NCBI GenBank assembly: GCA_900313765.1
Contig: OMSN01000112.1
Coordinates: 1-8,148 of the forward strand
Source: an uncultured Eubacteriales bacterium
GTDB taxonomy: Bacteria > Bacillota > Clostridia > Lachnospirales > Lachnospiraceae
Reading direction: 5' to 3'
DNA length: 8,148 nt
Shown here: piece after piece, positions 1 to 5,979 of the stretch
Layout of the letters: every line of letters starts with the position of its first letter
Numbering within the stretch: the first letter of the stretch is position 1
The notes under the pieces: generated by a model
Seen by the model: the letters and a program-made list of their open reading frames with translations, nothing else
Told to the model about the DNA's origin: nothing
Databases searched by the model: none
Made by a program: the position numbers and the translations under genes

Positions 1-666
1 CTTGATATCCAGTCCAGCAGCCTTCTTCAGGACTGCCGTGACCTGCTGACCGTACTTGCCGACGATATTCGTATAATATCTTCTCGCTTCACCCAGGTAA
101 TCCCTGTCGAAGTCGACCTCGTCTGCAAACAGGGCACCGTTCAGCGCGCCGAAAGTACCAAACGCATCAGCCGTGAACAGGACACCGTTTGTCGTATCGT
201 AGGTCATCATGACTTCCGGCCAGTGAACCATCGGAGCATTCACGAACGTAAGCGTATGGGTGCCGCTGGAGAAAGTATCCCCCTCCTTCACGATCTGCGC
301 CAGGCCGTCTACGTCAAATGTGAAATACTGTTTCATCATGACAGCCAGTTTCTGGTTGCAGATGATTCTGATATCCGGATAACGGCGCACAAGCTCTTCA
401 AGGGTTGCGCTGTGGTCCGGCTCCATATGGTGGACAACGATGTAATCCAGATGACGGCCGCCCAGGACCTTCTCTACGTTCTCAAAAAACACAGTTCCTA
501 CAGCGGCATCCACCGTATCGAACAGGACTGTCTTTTCATCAAGCAGCAGATATGAGTTATAGGAAACGCCCATCGGAACGGAATAAACGCCTTCAAACAT
601 TGCCAGACGTCTGTCATTGGCACCTACCCAGAACAGATCGTCCGTTACTTTTCTGCAGCAATACAT
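1..666 (-). CDS. fprA: FprA-family flavodiiron protein, N-terminal part (cut by window edge)
   Basis: This is the first 222 codons of an A-type flavoprotein, and the 3' end lies outside the window. Such proteins are cytoplasmic and reduce O2 to water (some reduce NO) at a di-iron site, with FMN in a C-terminal flavodoxin domain not seen here. What is visible is the metallo-beta-lactamase-like domain with most iron ligands: the HxExDH motif at residues 80-85 (H80, E82, D84, H85), the HWPE motif with H148, and the ADAFG motif with D167. The opening 'MYCCRKVTDDLFWVG' and 'GVSYNSYLL' match clostridial FprA proteins as I know them. ATG at 666 is chosen because an AAAGGAAA-like ribosome site lies 8-14 bases upstream and a strong promoter lies about 45 bases upstream. 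It is the same strand as dnaJ, 86 bp downstream of it, with its own promoter. The role in oxygen or NO detoxification is inferred from the family; substrate preference cannot be read here. Confidence 0.93.
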   Translation of the reverse strand, partial: MYCCRKVTDDLFWVGANDRRLAMFEGVYSVPMGVSYNSYLLLDEKTVLFDTVDAAVGTVFFENVEKVLGGRHLDYIVVHHMEPDHSATLEELVRRYPDIRIICNQKLAVMMKQYFTFDVDGLAQIVKEGDTFSSGTHTLTFVNAPMVHWPEVMMTYDTTNGVLFTADAFGTFGALNGALFADEVDFDRDYLGEARRYYTNIVGKYGQQVTAVLKKAAGLDIK

Positions 667-710
667 AGATTCTGTTTCCTTTCCCTGAATATTTGTTTAA
701 AGTTGTGTGC

Positions 711-740
711 ATTATAGCATGCACCCGGGAGCCGTGTCCA
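711..740 (-). promoter_or_regulatory. Sigma-A promoter with extended -10 for fprA
   Basis: On the minus strand there is a perfect -10 box TATAAT (716-711) preceded by TG one base away (TGCTATAAT), which is an extended -10. An 18-bp spacer leads to TGGACA (740-735), a 5/6 match to the -35 consensus. The start site should fall near 704, giving a leader of roughly 40 bases before the fprA ATG. The boxes are seen directly; activity is inferred. Confidence 0.75.
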
Positions 741-752
741 CGCAAAGATCAC

Positions 753-1925
753 TCAGTCATCGTTGAAGGCTTCTTTCATTTTCTCCCGAAAGGTTTTCTT
801 TTTCTTCTTCGGTTCGCCCTCCGCAGCCTGGTTCAGGCTGTCCCCGGTCAGTGAGTCAAACCGGCGCAGTGCTTCTTTCGCGTCTTCCGACAGATGTGTC
901 GGTGTCTTCACAGTCAGTGTGACATAGTGGTCTCCCCGCACATCTTTATTATGGACGCTGGGAACTCCCTTGCCCTTCAGTCTTACCCTGGTACCTGACT
1001 GCGTGCCGGCTCTCACGGTATAGATGACTTCGCCGTCGACAGTCTTGATCCGCATGTCACCGCCAAGCGCTGCCTGGGCAAATGAGATCTCGACATTGGA
1101 GAAAATGTCCATGTCCTGACGGATGAAGTTCGGGTTGGAAGCAACCCGGACCTCTACCAGAAGGTCTCCTCTCGGTCCTCCGTTTACGCCCGGCTCACCC
1201 TTACCGCGGATCCGGATGCTCTGTCCGTCATCGATTCCCGCAGGGATCGTGACTTCGATCTTCTTCTTGCTGGATGTGTATCCGGTTCCTGCACAGTTGG
1301 GGCACTTCTGCTCGATGATCTTGCCGGTGCCTCGGCAGTCCGGACAGGGCTGTGTGCTCTGCATCATGCCGAACAGACTCTGCTGCCGGTATGTCACCTG
1401 GCCCGTGCCGCGGCATTTTGCGCAGATCTTCGGCGCTGTGCCGGGCTTCGCTCCGGTGCCGCCGCAGTTTGTACATTCATCTTTGATGACAATATCCAGA
1501 TTCTTCACGCAGCCGCTGATGGATTCATCAAATGAGATGCTGACTCTGGCACGTACATTTGCCCCCTGCATGGGCGCGTTCGGGTTTGCCTGTCTCCGGC
1601 CGCCTCCGAACAGATCGCCGAAGATGTCTCCCATACCACCCATGCCGCCGAAGATATCGGAGAAATCGAATCCGCTCGCGTCGAATCCGCTGCCCTGCTC
1701 AAATGCGGCATGTCCAAACTGATCATACTGCTGACGTTTCTGGGGATCACTCAGGATCGCATACGCCTCAGATGCCTCTTTGAACTTCTCTGCTGCCGCC
1801 TCATCGCCCGGATTCATATCCGGGTGATATTTCTTCGCCAGTTTCCGGTAAGCTTTCTTCAGGGTTTCATCGTCCGCATTCCGGTCGACTCCCAGCACCT
1901 CATAGTAATCTCTCTTGTCTGCCAT
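753..1925 (-). CDS. dnaJ: Chaperone protein DnaJ (Hsp40)
   Basis: Full-length 390-residue type I DnaJ, the co-chaperone that delivers unfolded substrates to DnaK and stimulates its ATPase in the cytoplasm. The domains come in the usual order: a J domain at about 4-70 with the HPD motif at 34-36; a Gly/Phe-rich segment at about 76-110; a zinc-binding region with four intact CxxCxGxG repeats at 151-158, 168-175, 194-201 and 208-215; and two beta-barrel substrate domains to about 345. The tail is lysine-rich ([12 protein letters not shown]) and ends NDD. The ATG at 1925 has an AGGAG site five bases upstream. It is the last gene of the hrcA-grpE-dnaK-dnaJ operon, 96 bp after dnaK, with a strong hairpin in that gap. 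No intrinsic terminator is visible after its stop, so some read-through into fprA is possible. Nothing is truncated or missing. Confidence 0.98.
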   Translation of the reverse strand: MADKRDYYEVLGVDRNADDETLKKAYRKLAKKYHPDMNPGDEAAAEKFKEASEAYAILSDPQKRQQYDQFGHAAFEQGSGFDASGFDFSDIFGGMGGMGDIFGDLFGGGRRQANPNAPMQGANVRARVSISFDESISGCVKNLDIVIKDECTNCGGTGAKPGTAPKICAKCRGTGQVTYRQQSLFGMMQSTQPCPDCRGTGKIIEQKCPNCAGTGYTSSKKKIEVTIPAGIDDGQSIRIRGKGEPGVNGGPRGDLLVEVRVASNPNFIRQDMDIFSNVEISFAQAALGGDMRIKTVDGEVIYTVRAGTQSGTRVRLKGKGVPSVHNKDVRGDHYVTLTVKTPTHLSEDAKEALRRFDSLTGDSLNQAAEGEPKKKKKTFREKMKEAFNDD

Positions 1926-1955
1926 ATAGTCTCCTGTTCCTTATGAACACACCAT

Positions 1956-1988
1956 ACGGGCCTGCACAGTTATCCTGTGCAGACCCGT
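1956..1988 (-). other. Intercistronic RNA hairpin between dnaK and dnaJ
   Basis: Read on the minus strand, ACGGGTCTGCACAG (1988-1975) pairs with CTGTGCAGGCCCGT (1969-1956) around a five-base loop, GATAA. The stem is 14 bp with one U-G wobble. On the plus strand the same position would be a C-A mismatch, so the structure fits minus-strand mRNA better. No T-run follows, so it is unlikely to be a simple intrinsic terminator. It may act in mRNA processing, stability or partial attenuation between dnaK and dnaJ; this is inference. Confidence 0.75.
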
Positions 1989-2021
1989 TCTGTCTCTGTT
2001 TCAAAACTGTCTGTTTCCTGA

Positions 2022-2483
2022 TCAGACTTCTCTGTAATCTCCGTCGACTACATCGTCATCAGGAGCGGAACCCTGCGCGCCGCCCTGCGGTCCGGGGCCT
2101 GCCTGAGGTCCTGCCTGTCCCTGCTGGGCTGCCTGCTGCTGATACAGCTTCTCAAACAGCTTCTGGGCACTGTTCATCAGTTTTTCCTTGCCCGCCTTCA
2201 GTTCATTGATCTGATCATCCGTCAGCTCATCGCCGCACTTCGCAATGGACTCTTTCAGAGCCTTCAGGTCAGCTTCCACTGCAGCCTTGTCATTCGCGTC
2301 CAGAGCTGCGCCTGCTTCTTCCATGGCCTTCTCGGTCTGGAAGACGATCGCATCTGCGTCATTCTTGGCGTCGATGCCTTCCTTGCGCTTCTTATCCTGT
2401 GCCTCGTATTCTGCAGCTTCCTTTACAGCCTTGTCGATCTCTTCATCGGACATGTTGGATCCGGAAGTGATCGTGATGTGCAC
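2022..2483 (-). pseudogene. dnaK: DnaK C-terminal segment, out of frame with its start
   Basis: This is the downstream remainder of dnaK in a different frame: 153 codons covering the last substrate-domain strand (HITITSGS), the helical lid, a Gln/Gly/Pro-rich linker (QQQAAQQGQAGPQAGPGPQG) and the acidic tail DDDVVDGDYREV. It has no start with a good ribosome site. An ATG at 2453 lies just upstream of the stop that ends the N-terminal frame (2445-2443), so stop-start coupling could in principle yield a 143-residue lid fragment, but nothing in the sequence supports that strongly. Confidence 0.7.
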
Positions 2484-3846
2484 CGTTCGCATCGATGTCA
2501 AAGGTGACTTCGATCTGCGGGACGCCTCTTCTTGCCGGCGGGATCCCATCCAGACGGAACTGGCCCAGTGTCTTGTTGTCGCGGGCAAACTGACGCTCAC
2601 CCTGTACAACGTGGATATCAACTGCGGTCTGATTGTCAGCCGCTGTGGAGAAGATCTGGCTCTTCTTGGTCGGGATCGTGGTGTTGCGCTCGATCAGCTT
2701 CGTAGCTACGCCGCCCAGAGTCTCGATGGACAGAGACAGCGGGGTGACGTCCAGAAGAAGGATATCGCCTGCGCCTGCATCGCCGGCCAGCTTACCGCCC
2801 TGGATCGCAGCACCAAGTGCCACACACTCATCCGGGTTCAGGGTCTTGCTGGGCTCCTTGCCGGTCAGTGCCCTGACCTTATCCTGGACCGCCGGAATAC
2901 GGGTGGAGCCGCCGACCAGGAGGACCTTGCCAAGTTCGCTTGCCGTGACACCTGCGTCTGCAAGAGCCTTGCGGACCGGTTCTGCGGTTGCGTCAACCAG
3001 GTCTGCCGTCAGTTCATCGAATTTCGCTTTGGTGAGATCCATCTCGAAATGCTTCGGACCGGTCTCATTGGCAGTGATGAACGGAAGGTTGATGTTTGTG
3101 GTGGTTGCAGAGCTCAGTTCCTTCTTTGCCTTCTCAGCAGCCTCTTTGAGTCTCTGAAGAGCCATCTTGTCATTGCTCAGGTCGATGCCTTCCTTGTTCT
3201 TGAAGTCCTGGATCATATAATCCGTGATCTTCTGATCAAAGTCATCGCCGCCCAGACGGTTGTTGCCGTTGGTTGCAAGAACTTCGATGACGCCGTCGCC
3301 GATCTCGATGATGGAGACATCAAATGTGCCGCCGCCAAGGTCATAGACCATGATCTTCTGCTCGCTCTCGTTGTCGAGTCCGTATGCAAGGGCTGCTGCT
3401 GTCGGCTCGTTGATGATACGCTTGACATCCAGTCCCGCGATCTTGCCTGCGTCCTTTGTAGCCTGTCTCTGCGCGTCATTGAAGTATGCCGGGCAGGTAA
3501 TGACTGCCTCTGTGACCTTCTCGCCCAGGTAACCTTCCGCGTCGCTCTTCAGTTTCTGAAGGATCATAGCGGAGATCTCCTGCGGAGAATACTTCTTGTC
3601 ATCAATATTGACTCTGTAATCAGAGCCCATATGTCTCTTGATGGAAGAGACGGTACGGTCAGAGTTTGTAACTGCCTGTCTCTTGGCAGGTTCGCCGACG
3701 AGTCTCTCACCGCTCTTCGTAAATGCAACGACAGAAGATGTCGTTCTGGAGCCTTCTGCATTCGCGATTACGGTCGGCTTGCCACCTTCCATAACTGCTA
3801 CGCAGCTGTTTGTAGTACCAAGGTCAATTCCGATTATTTTACCCAT
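2443..3846 (-). CDS. dnaK: DnaK N-terminal reading frame as written (467 residues)
   Basis: This is the part of dnaK that would be translated from its normal start if the sequence is taken literally. It holds the whole ATPase domain, the interdomain linker and roughly the first two thirds of the substrate-binding beta domain. It then reads 12 foreign residues ([12 protein letters not shown]) and stops at 2443. Such a product should bind ATP, but it lacks the end of the beta sandwich and the whole lid, so normal peptide-holding would not be expected. This entry is a fragment of the dnaK locus spanning 2022-3846, not a separate gene. Confidence 0.7.
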   Translation of the reverse strand: MGKIIGIDLGTTNSCVAVMEGGKPTVIANAEGSRTTSSVVAFTKSGERLVGEPAKRQAVTNSDRTVSSIKRHMGSDYRVNIDDKKYSPQEISAMILQKLKSDAEGYLGEKVTEAVITCPAYFNDAQRQATKDAGKIAGLDVKRIINEPTAAALAYGLDNESEQKIMVYDLGGGTFDVSIIEIGDGVIEVLATNGNNRLGGDDFDQKITDYMIQDFKNKEGIDLSNDKMALQRLKEAAEKAKKELSSATTTNINLPFITANETGPKHFEMDLTKAKFDELTADLVDATAEPVRKALADAGVTASELGKVLLVGGSTRIPAVQDKVRALTGKEPSKTLNPDECVALGAAIQGGKLAGDAGAGDILLLDVTPLSLSIETLGGVATKLIERNTTIPTKKSQIFSTAADNQTAVDIHVVQGERQFARDNKTLGQFRLDGIPPARRGVPQIEVTFDIDANGAHHDHFRIQHVR

Positions 3847-3890
3847 ATCAATTCCTCCTTCTCAGTGGATCTGTAAAGTCTGTGTTCAGT

Positions 3891-3912
3891 CCGGCATCCT
3901 TCCGGATACCGG
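3891..3912 (-). other. Intercistronic hairpin between grpE and dnaK, GNRA-type loop
   Basis: On the minus strand CCGGTATCC (3912-3904) pairs with GGATGCCGG (3899-3891) around GGAA, which fits the stable GNRA tetraloop class. The stem is 9 bp with one U-G wobble that would be an A-C mismatch on the opposite strand, so it suits the operon mRNA. It begins four bases after the grpE stop and lies about 30 bases before the dnaK ribosome site. No T-run follows. A role in mRNA stability or cleavage is inferred. Confidence 0.7.
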
Positions 3913-3916
3913 CAGG

Positions 3917-4654
3917 TCAGTTCGCAACCTTAACCATGCTGTGTCTGACCACCGTGTCGTGGTACGTATACCCCTTCTGAAGTTCCTGCACCACGATATT
4001 ATCTCCAACCGTATCATCCTCACAGTGCATCACTGCATTGTGCAGATTCGGGTCAAATTCCTTTCCTTCCGCCTCGATCGGCTTCACTCCGATGGACTCG
4101 AGTTCCGTGATCATCTGCTTATAGATCTTCTCCATTCCCTGAACGAAGGGATCTTCGCTGTCTGCATCTGCCTGCGCAAGCCCTCTCTCGAAATTATCGA
4201 TCACGGGGAGAATCCTCTCAATGACGCTTCTGGCGCCCATATCGAACTGCTGGCTCTTCTCCTTTTCCGTGCGCTTGCGGAAATTGTCGAACTCTGCCAT
4301 CTGACGCTTCACCTTGTCGGTGAGCTCTTCGATCTTTTCGTCTCTCTTGTCTTTCTTTCTGCGGAAAAATGTGCCCTTCTTCGGGCTCTCGTCTGCGGAA
4401 ACATATTCGCCGTCCACTACATCCGCCTCCGGATCTTCGGCTTCATCCTGGGGCTCTTCACTGCCCGGACCCTCCGTTTCCTGTCCGCCGCAATCCTCTG
4501 ATGCTTCACTGTCGGACTGCTGCTCTGCATTCTCCGCAGTTCCCGTCTGCGTATCCTGCGCCGTCTCCTCCTCGGAAACCGCGCCGGCCTCAGATTCAGC
4601 TTCCATGGAAGCTTTGGCTGCTTCCTCTGCCTGTCTCTTGATCTCTTCTGCCAT
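3917..4654 (-). CDS. grpE: Nucleotide exchange factor GrpE
   Basis: A 245-residue GrpE, the cytoplasmic dimeric factor that releases ADP from DnaK. Residues 1-92 form a long, strongly acidic, low-complexity leader rich in Glu, Ser, Thr and Gln, followed by a basic patch (FFRRKKDKRDEK, about 96-107). The long dimerisation helix runs from about 107 to 165 with the conserved 'AEFDNFRKRTEKEK' at 120-133. The C-terminal beta domain carries the GrpE signature at about 200-240 (FDPNLHNAVMH and VVQELQKGYTYHD). It is longer than many GrpE proteins because of the acidic leader. Within it DVVDGEY (78-84) resembles the C-terminal tail of the neighbouring DnaK (DVVDGDY). The start is the ATG at 4654 with GGAGG at 4664-4660. 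It follows hrcA by 16 bp, so the two are clearly co-transcribed. Confidence 0.97.
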   Translation of the reverse strand: MAEEIKRQAEEAAKASMEAESEAGAVSEEETAQDTQTGTAENAEQQSDSEASEDCGGQETEGPGSEEPQDEAEDPEADVVDGEYVSADESPKKGTFFRRKKDKRDEKIEELTDKVKRQMAEFDNFRKRTEKEKSQQFDMGARSVIERILPVIDNFERGLAQADADSEDPFVQGMEKIYKQMITELESIGVKPIEAEGKEFDPNLHNAVMHCEDDTVGDNIVVQELQKGYTYHDTVVRHSMVKVAN

Positions 4655-4670
4655 GCTTTCCTCCGGTTAC

Positions 4671-5714
4671 CTAATTGTCTGTATGATCCGGACTGCCGTT
4701 TCTGTAAACCTCATCCAGCTGACCGGTCAGATCCTTCAGGATTCCCACGACCTTGTCGTAGTCCATCCGTTTCGGTCCGACGATGCCGATCCTGCCGTAC
4801 ATCCCGTCTCCGAGGTCATAGCTGGCTGTGACAACACTGCAGTCCTGCATGTTCTCATCCTGGAGCTCCGATCCGATGGACACCTGAATCGCGTGTTCCC
4901 CGCCGTCCTTATCCATGAGGCTCAGCAGCGGGTGCTTCTCCTCAAACGCATGGATCAGGCCGCTGGCCTTGTCGGTATCAGCCGACAGCTCCGGATACTT
5001 GAAAATGTTCGTCGCGCCGCTGGTGTAGACCTCCACGTCCTCCTCCTGGGAGATCGCGTCTGCCACCGCATCCAGCACCTGCGAGATCAGTTCCGACTGT
5101 ATGCCGGCTTCCTGCTTCAGTCTTGAGATCGTGCTCAGATTGATCTGTTCGATCGTGAGCCCGTTCAGCCTGGAATTCAGCAGGATGTTCAGCTGCAGGA
5201 CCTGTTCGCGGTTCAGGCCGTGTTCCAGATGAATGATGCGGTTCTTGACCACATTCCCTTCCGCAACCACGGTCGCCAGGATCTGCTCTTCATCCACGAT
5301 GGAGAGCTGTATGAACTTCAGTTTGGTTCGATGGTACTGCGGGCTGGTGATCATGGTCGCATAATTGGTATTCACTGCCAGATAGCGCACGATCTGTTTC
5401 AGCAGCAGCTCCATCTTATCCTGTCTGGAGATCATCAGCTGTTTCATCTGGGAGACCTCAGCCTCCTTCTCCTCCATCAGGCGGTCCACATAGAGACGAT
5501 ACCCCTTATCGGAAGGGATCCTCCCGGAAGAAGTATGCGGCTGAATGATCAGGCCCATCTCCTCCAGATCTGACATCTCATTGCGGATCGTAGCGGAACT
5601 GAGGCTGAGCTGCGGCATCTTCGAGATCGTTCTGGATCCCACCGGCTCCCCTGTTTCCAGGTACGTCTGGATGATGGCTTTCAGTATAGTCCACTTGCGG
5701 TCATCTAATTCCAC
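4671..5714 (-). CDS. hrcA: Heat-inducible transcription repressor HrcA
   Basis: A 347-residue HrcA, the repressor that binds the CIRCE operator and needs GroEL for activity, so that unfolded protein relieves repression. The N-terminal winged-helix domain is clear: 'GEPVGSRTISK' at 22-32, 'SSATIRNEMSDLEEMGLI' at 39-56 and the wing segment 'HTSSGRIPSDKGYRLYVD' at 60-77. The rest is the GAF-like dimerisation and regulatory region, including 'GLTIEQINLSTIS' and the C-terminal 'YGRIGIVGPKRMDYDKV'. Length matches the family (about 340-350). The start codon is GTG, not ATG, supported by a strong AAGGAGG site six to eight bases upstream and by the start of homology (ELDDRKWTILKAII). It is first in the hrcA-grpE-dnaK-dnaJ operon and lies just behind its own CIRCE, so it autoregulates. 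Confidence 0.98.
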   Translation of the reverse strand: MELDDRKWTILKAIIQTYLETGEPVGSRTISKMPQLSLSSATIRNEMSDLEEMGLIIQPHTSSGRIPSDKGYRLYVDRLMEEKEAEVSQMKQLMISRQDKMELLLKQIVRYLAVNTNYATMITSPQYHRTKLKFIQLSIVDEEQILATVVAEGNVVKNRIIHLEHGLNREQVLQLNILLNSRLNGLTIEQINLSTISRLKQEAGIQSELISQVLDAVADAISQEEDVEVYTSGATNIFKYPELSADTDKASGLIHAFEEKHPLLSLMDKDGGEHAIQVSIGSELQDENMQDCSVVTASYDLGDGMYGRIGIVGPKRMDYDKVVGILKDLTGQLDEVYRNGSPDHTDN

Positions 5715-5720
5715 GCTGAT

Positions 5721-5729
5721 TTCCTCCTT
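5721..5729 (-). promoter_or_regulatory. Ribosome binding site fixing the GTG start of hrcA
   Basis: AAGGAGGAA on the minus strand, close to a perfect anti-16S match, sits six bases before GTG at 5714. No in-frame ATG lies closer to the site, so it decides the start. Confidence 0.9.
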
Positions 5730-5739
5730 CCGCTTACTG

Positions 5740-5766
5740 TTAGCACTCGGATTGTTGGAGTGCTAA
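5740..5766 (-). promoter_or_regulatory. CIRCE operator (HrcA binding site)
   Basis: A perfect inverted repeat: TTAGCACTC (5740-5748), a nine-base spacer GGATTGTTG (5749-5757), then GAGTGCTAA (5758-5766). Both arms match the CIRCE consensus without mismatch, and one more base pair (5739/5767) extends it. It lies just downstream of the expected start site of the hrcA promoter and upstream of the hrcA ribosome site, the standard place for HrcA repression of the dnaK operon. Confidence 0.99.
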
Positions 5767-5779
5767 CATCCATGGCACT

Positions 5780-5808
5780 ATAATAGGACCCCCCATCTTT
5801 TTTGTCAA
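5780..5808 (-). promoter_or_regulatory. Sigma-A promoter of the hrcA-grpE-dnaK-dnaJ operon
   Basis: On the minus strand there is a perfect -35 TTGACA (5808-5803), a 17-bp spacer, and -10 TATTAT (5785-5780, 5/6). Transcription should begin around 5773, so CIRCE falls at about +7 to +33. This is the housekeeping-promoter-plus-CIRCE arrangement of class I heat-shock operons. Confidence 0.9.
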
Positions 5809-5848
5809 TACTGATTTGTGAAAAATAGGAGAACTTTTCCGTGTATTG

Positions 5849-5857
5849 TGATAAAAT
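5849..5857 (+). promoter_or_regulatory. Candidate extended -10 promoter for the SGNH-like gene
   Basis: TGATAAAAT on the plus strand is an extended -10: TG, one base, then TAAAAT (5852-5857, 5/6). No convincing -35 box lies 16-18 bp upstream, which an extended -10 can tolerate. Start would be near 5864, giving a leader of about 115 bases. It is the best candidate in the gap, but unproven. Confidence 0.5.
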
Positions 5858-5871
5858 AAGAACGTTCACTG

Positions 5872-5891
5872 AGATCGAACGATGTCGATCT
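5872..5891 (+). repeat. Inverted repeat near the likely start of the SGNH-gene transcript
   Basis: AGATCGA (5872-5878) and TCGATCT (5885-5891) are perfect 7-bp arms around ACGATG. If the upstream -10 is right, the repeat spans about +9 to +28, which suits either a repressor operator or a small 5' hairpin. I do not recognise it as a known operator. Confidence 0.5.
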
Positions 5892-5898
5892 GATATTT

Positions 5899-5958
5899 GT
5901 TCCTGACGGCTCCTGAACAGCCGGATCCGGACATGGCAGGCCCGGTACGATCAGGAAC
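5899..5958 (+). other. Potential structured 5' leader of the SGNH-like gene
   Basis: GTTCCTGA (5899-5906) is perfectly complementary to TCAGGAAC (5951-5958), forming an 8-bp closing stem. Inside it CGGCT (5907-5911) pairs with AGCCG (5919-5923), stacked directly on the outer stem, and a palindrome CCGGATCCGG (5921-5930) offers competing pairings. The structure ends six bases before the GAAGGAG ribosome site (5965-5971). It could be a regulatory leader, but no known riboswitch class is recognised. Confidence 0.4.
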
Positions 5959-5979
5959 GCACACGAAGGAGCATCCTGC

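Larger units (their letters stand above)
2022..3846 (-). pseudogene. dnaK: dnaK (Hsp70) interrupted by an internal ~44-bp deletion and frameshift
   Basis: Hsp70 chaperone gene, central to the operon: DnaK binds hydrophobic peptides under ATP control, with DnaJ and GrpE as partners. Residues 1-455 read cleanly. They include the phosphate loop GIDLGTTNS at 6-14, [14 protein letters not shown] at 121-134, [12 protein letters not shown] at 145-156, [10 protein letters not shown] at 169-178, VGGSTRIPA at 311-319 and the linker/substrate-domain entry [10 protein letters not shown] at 363-372. After DIDANG (450-455) the frame is lost: about 15 residues normally found here (the 'VSAKD...GKEQ' strand of the substrate domain) are missing. 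The sequence resumes one frame over at '[19 protein letters not shown]' and continues through the helical lid to the usual acidic tail DDDVVDGDYREV. The span is 1825 nt, one base over a multiple of three; adding 44 gives 1869 nt, or 622 residues, a normal Gram-positive DnaK length. The start has an excellent AAGGAGG site (3860-3854). No other damage is seen, so the lesion is either very recent or a sequence error. Confidence 0.93.

Noticed and set aside
223..668. Two plus-strand frames near the left end
   Set aside because: They overlap the complete, motif-bearing minus-strand fprA frame and are antisense shadows of it.
721..739. GC-rich stretch after dnaJ as a terminator
   Set aside because: The only palindrome is the short CCCGGG; there is no usable stem and no T-run, and the region contains the -35 area of the fprA promoter.
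1590..1690. Repetitive CCGCC/CGAAG tracts inside dnaJ as a tandem repeat
   Set aside because: These encode the Gly/Phe-rich segment normal for DnaJ, so the repetition is explained by the protein.
2022..2621. ATG at 2621 as the start of a separate 199-residue gene
   Set aside because: The first ~46 codons are dnaK read in the wrong frame; only the part after the junction is genuine DnaK sequence.
2245..3876. A 543-codon open frame on the plus strand opposite dnaK
   Set aside because: Long antisense frames opposite dnaK are a known by-product of its codon bias. The translation is Cys/Leu/Arg-rich without recognisable domains, lacks a convincing ribosome site, and crosses the dnaK deletion junction.
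3638..4501. A 287-codon plus-strand frame opposite dnaK and grpE
   Set aside because: It straddles two well-supported minus-strand genes and their gap, shows no family motif, and mirrors their codon pattern.
4314..5126. A 270-codon plus-strand frame opposite grpE and hrcA
   Set aside because: It is Ser-rich only because it is the complement of the acidic grpE leader; there is no start context or domain.
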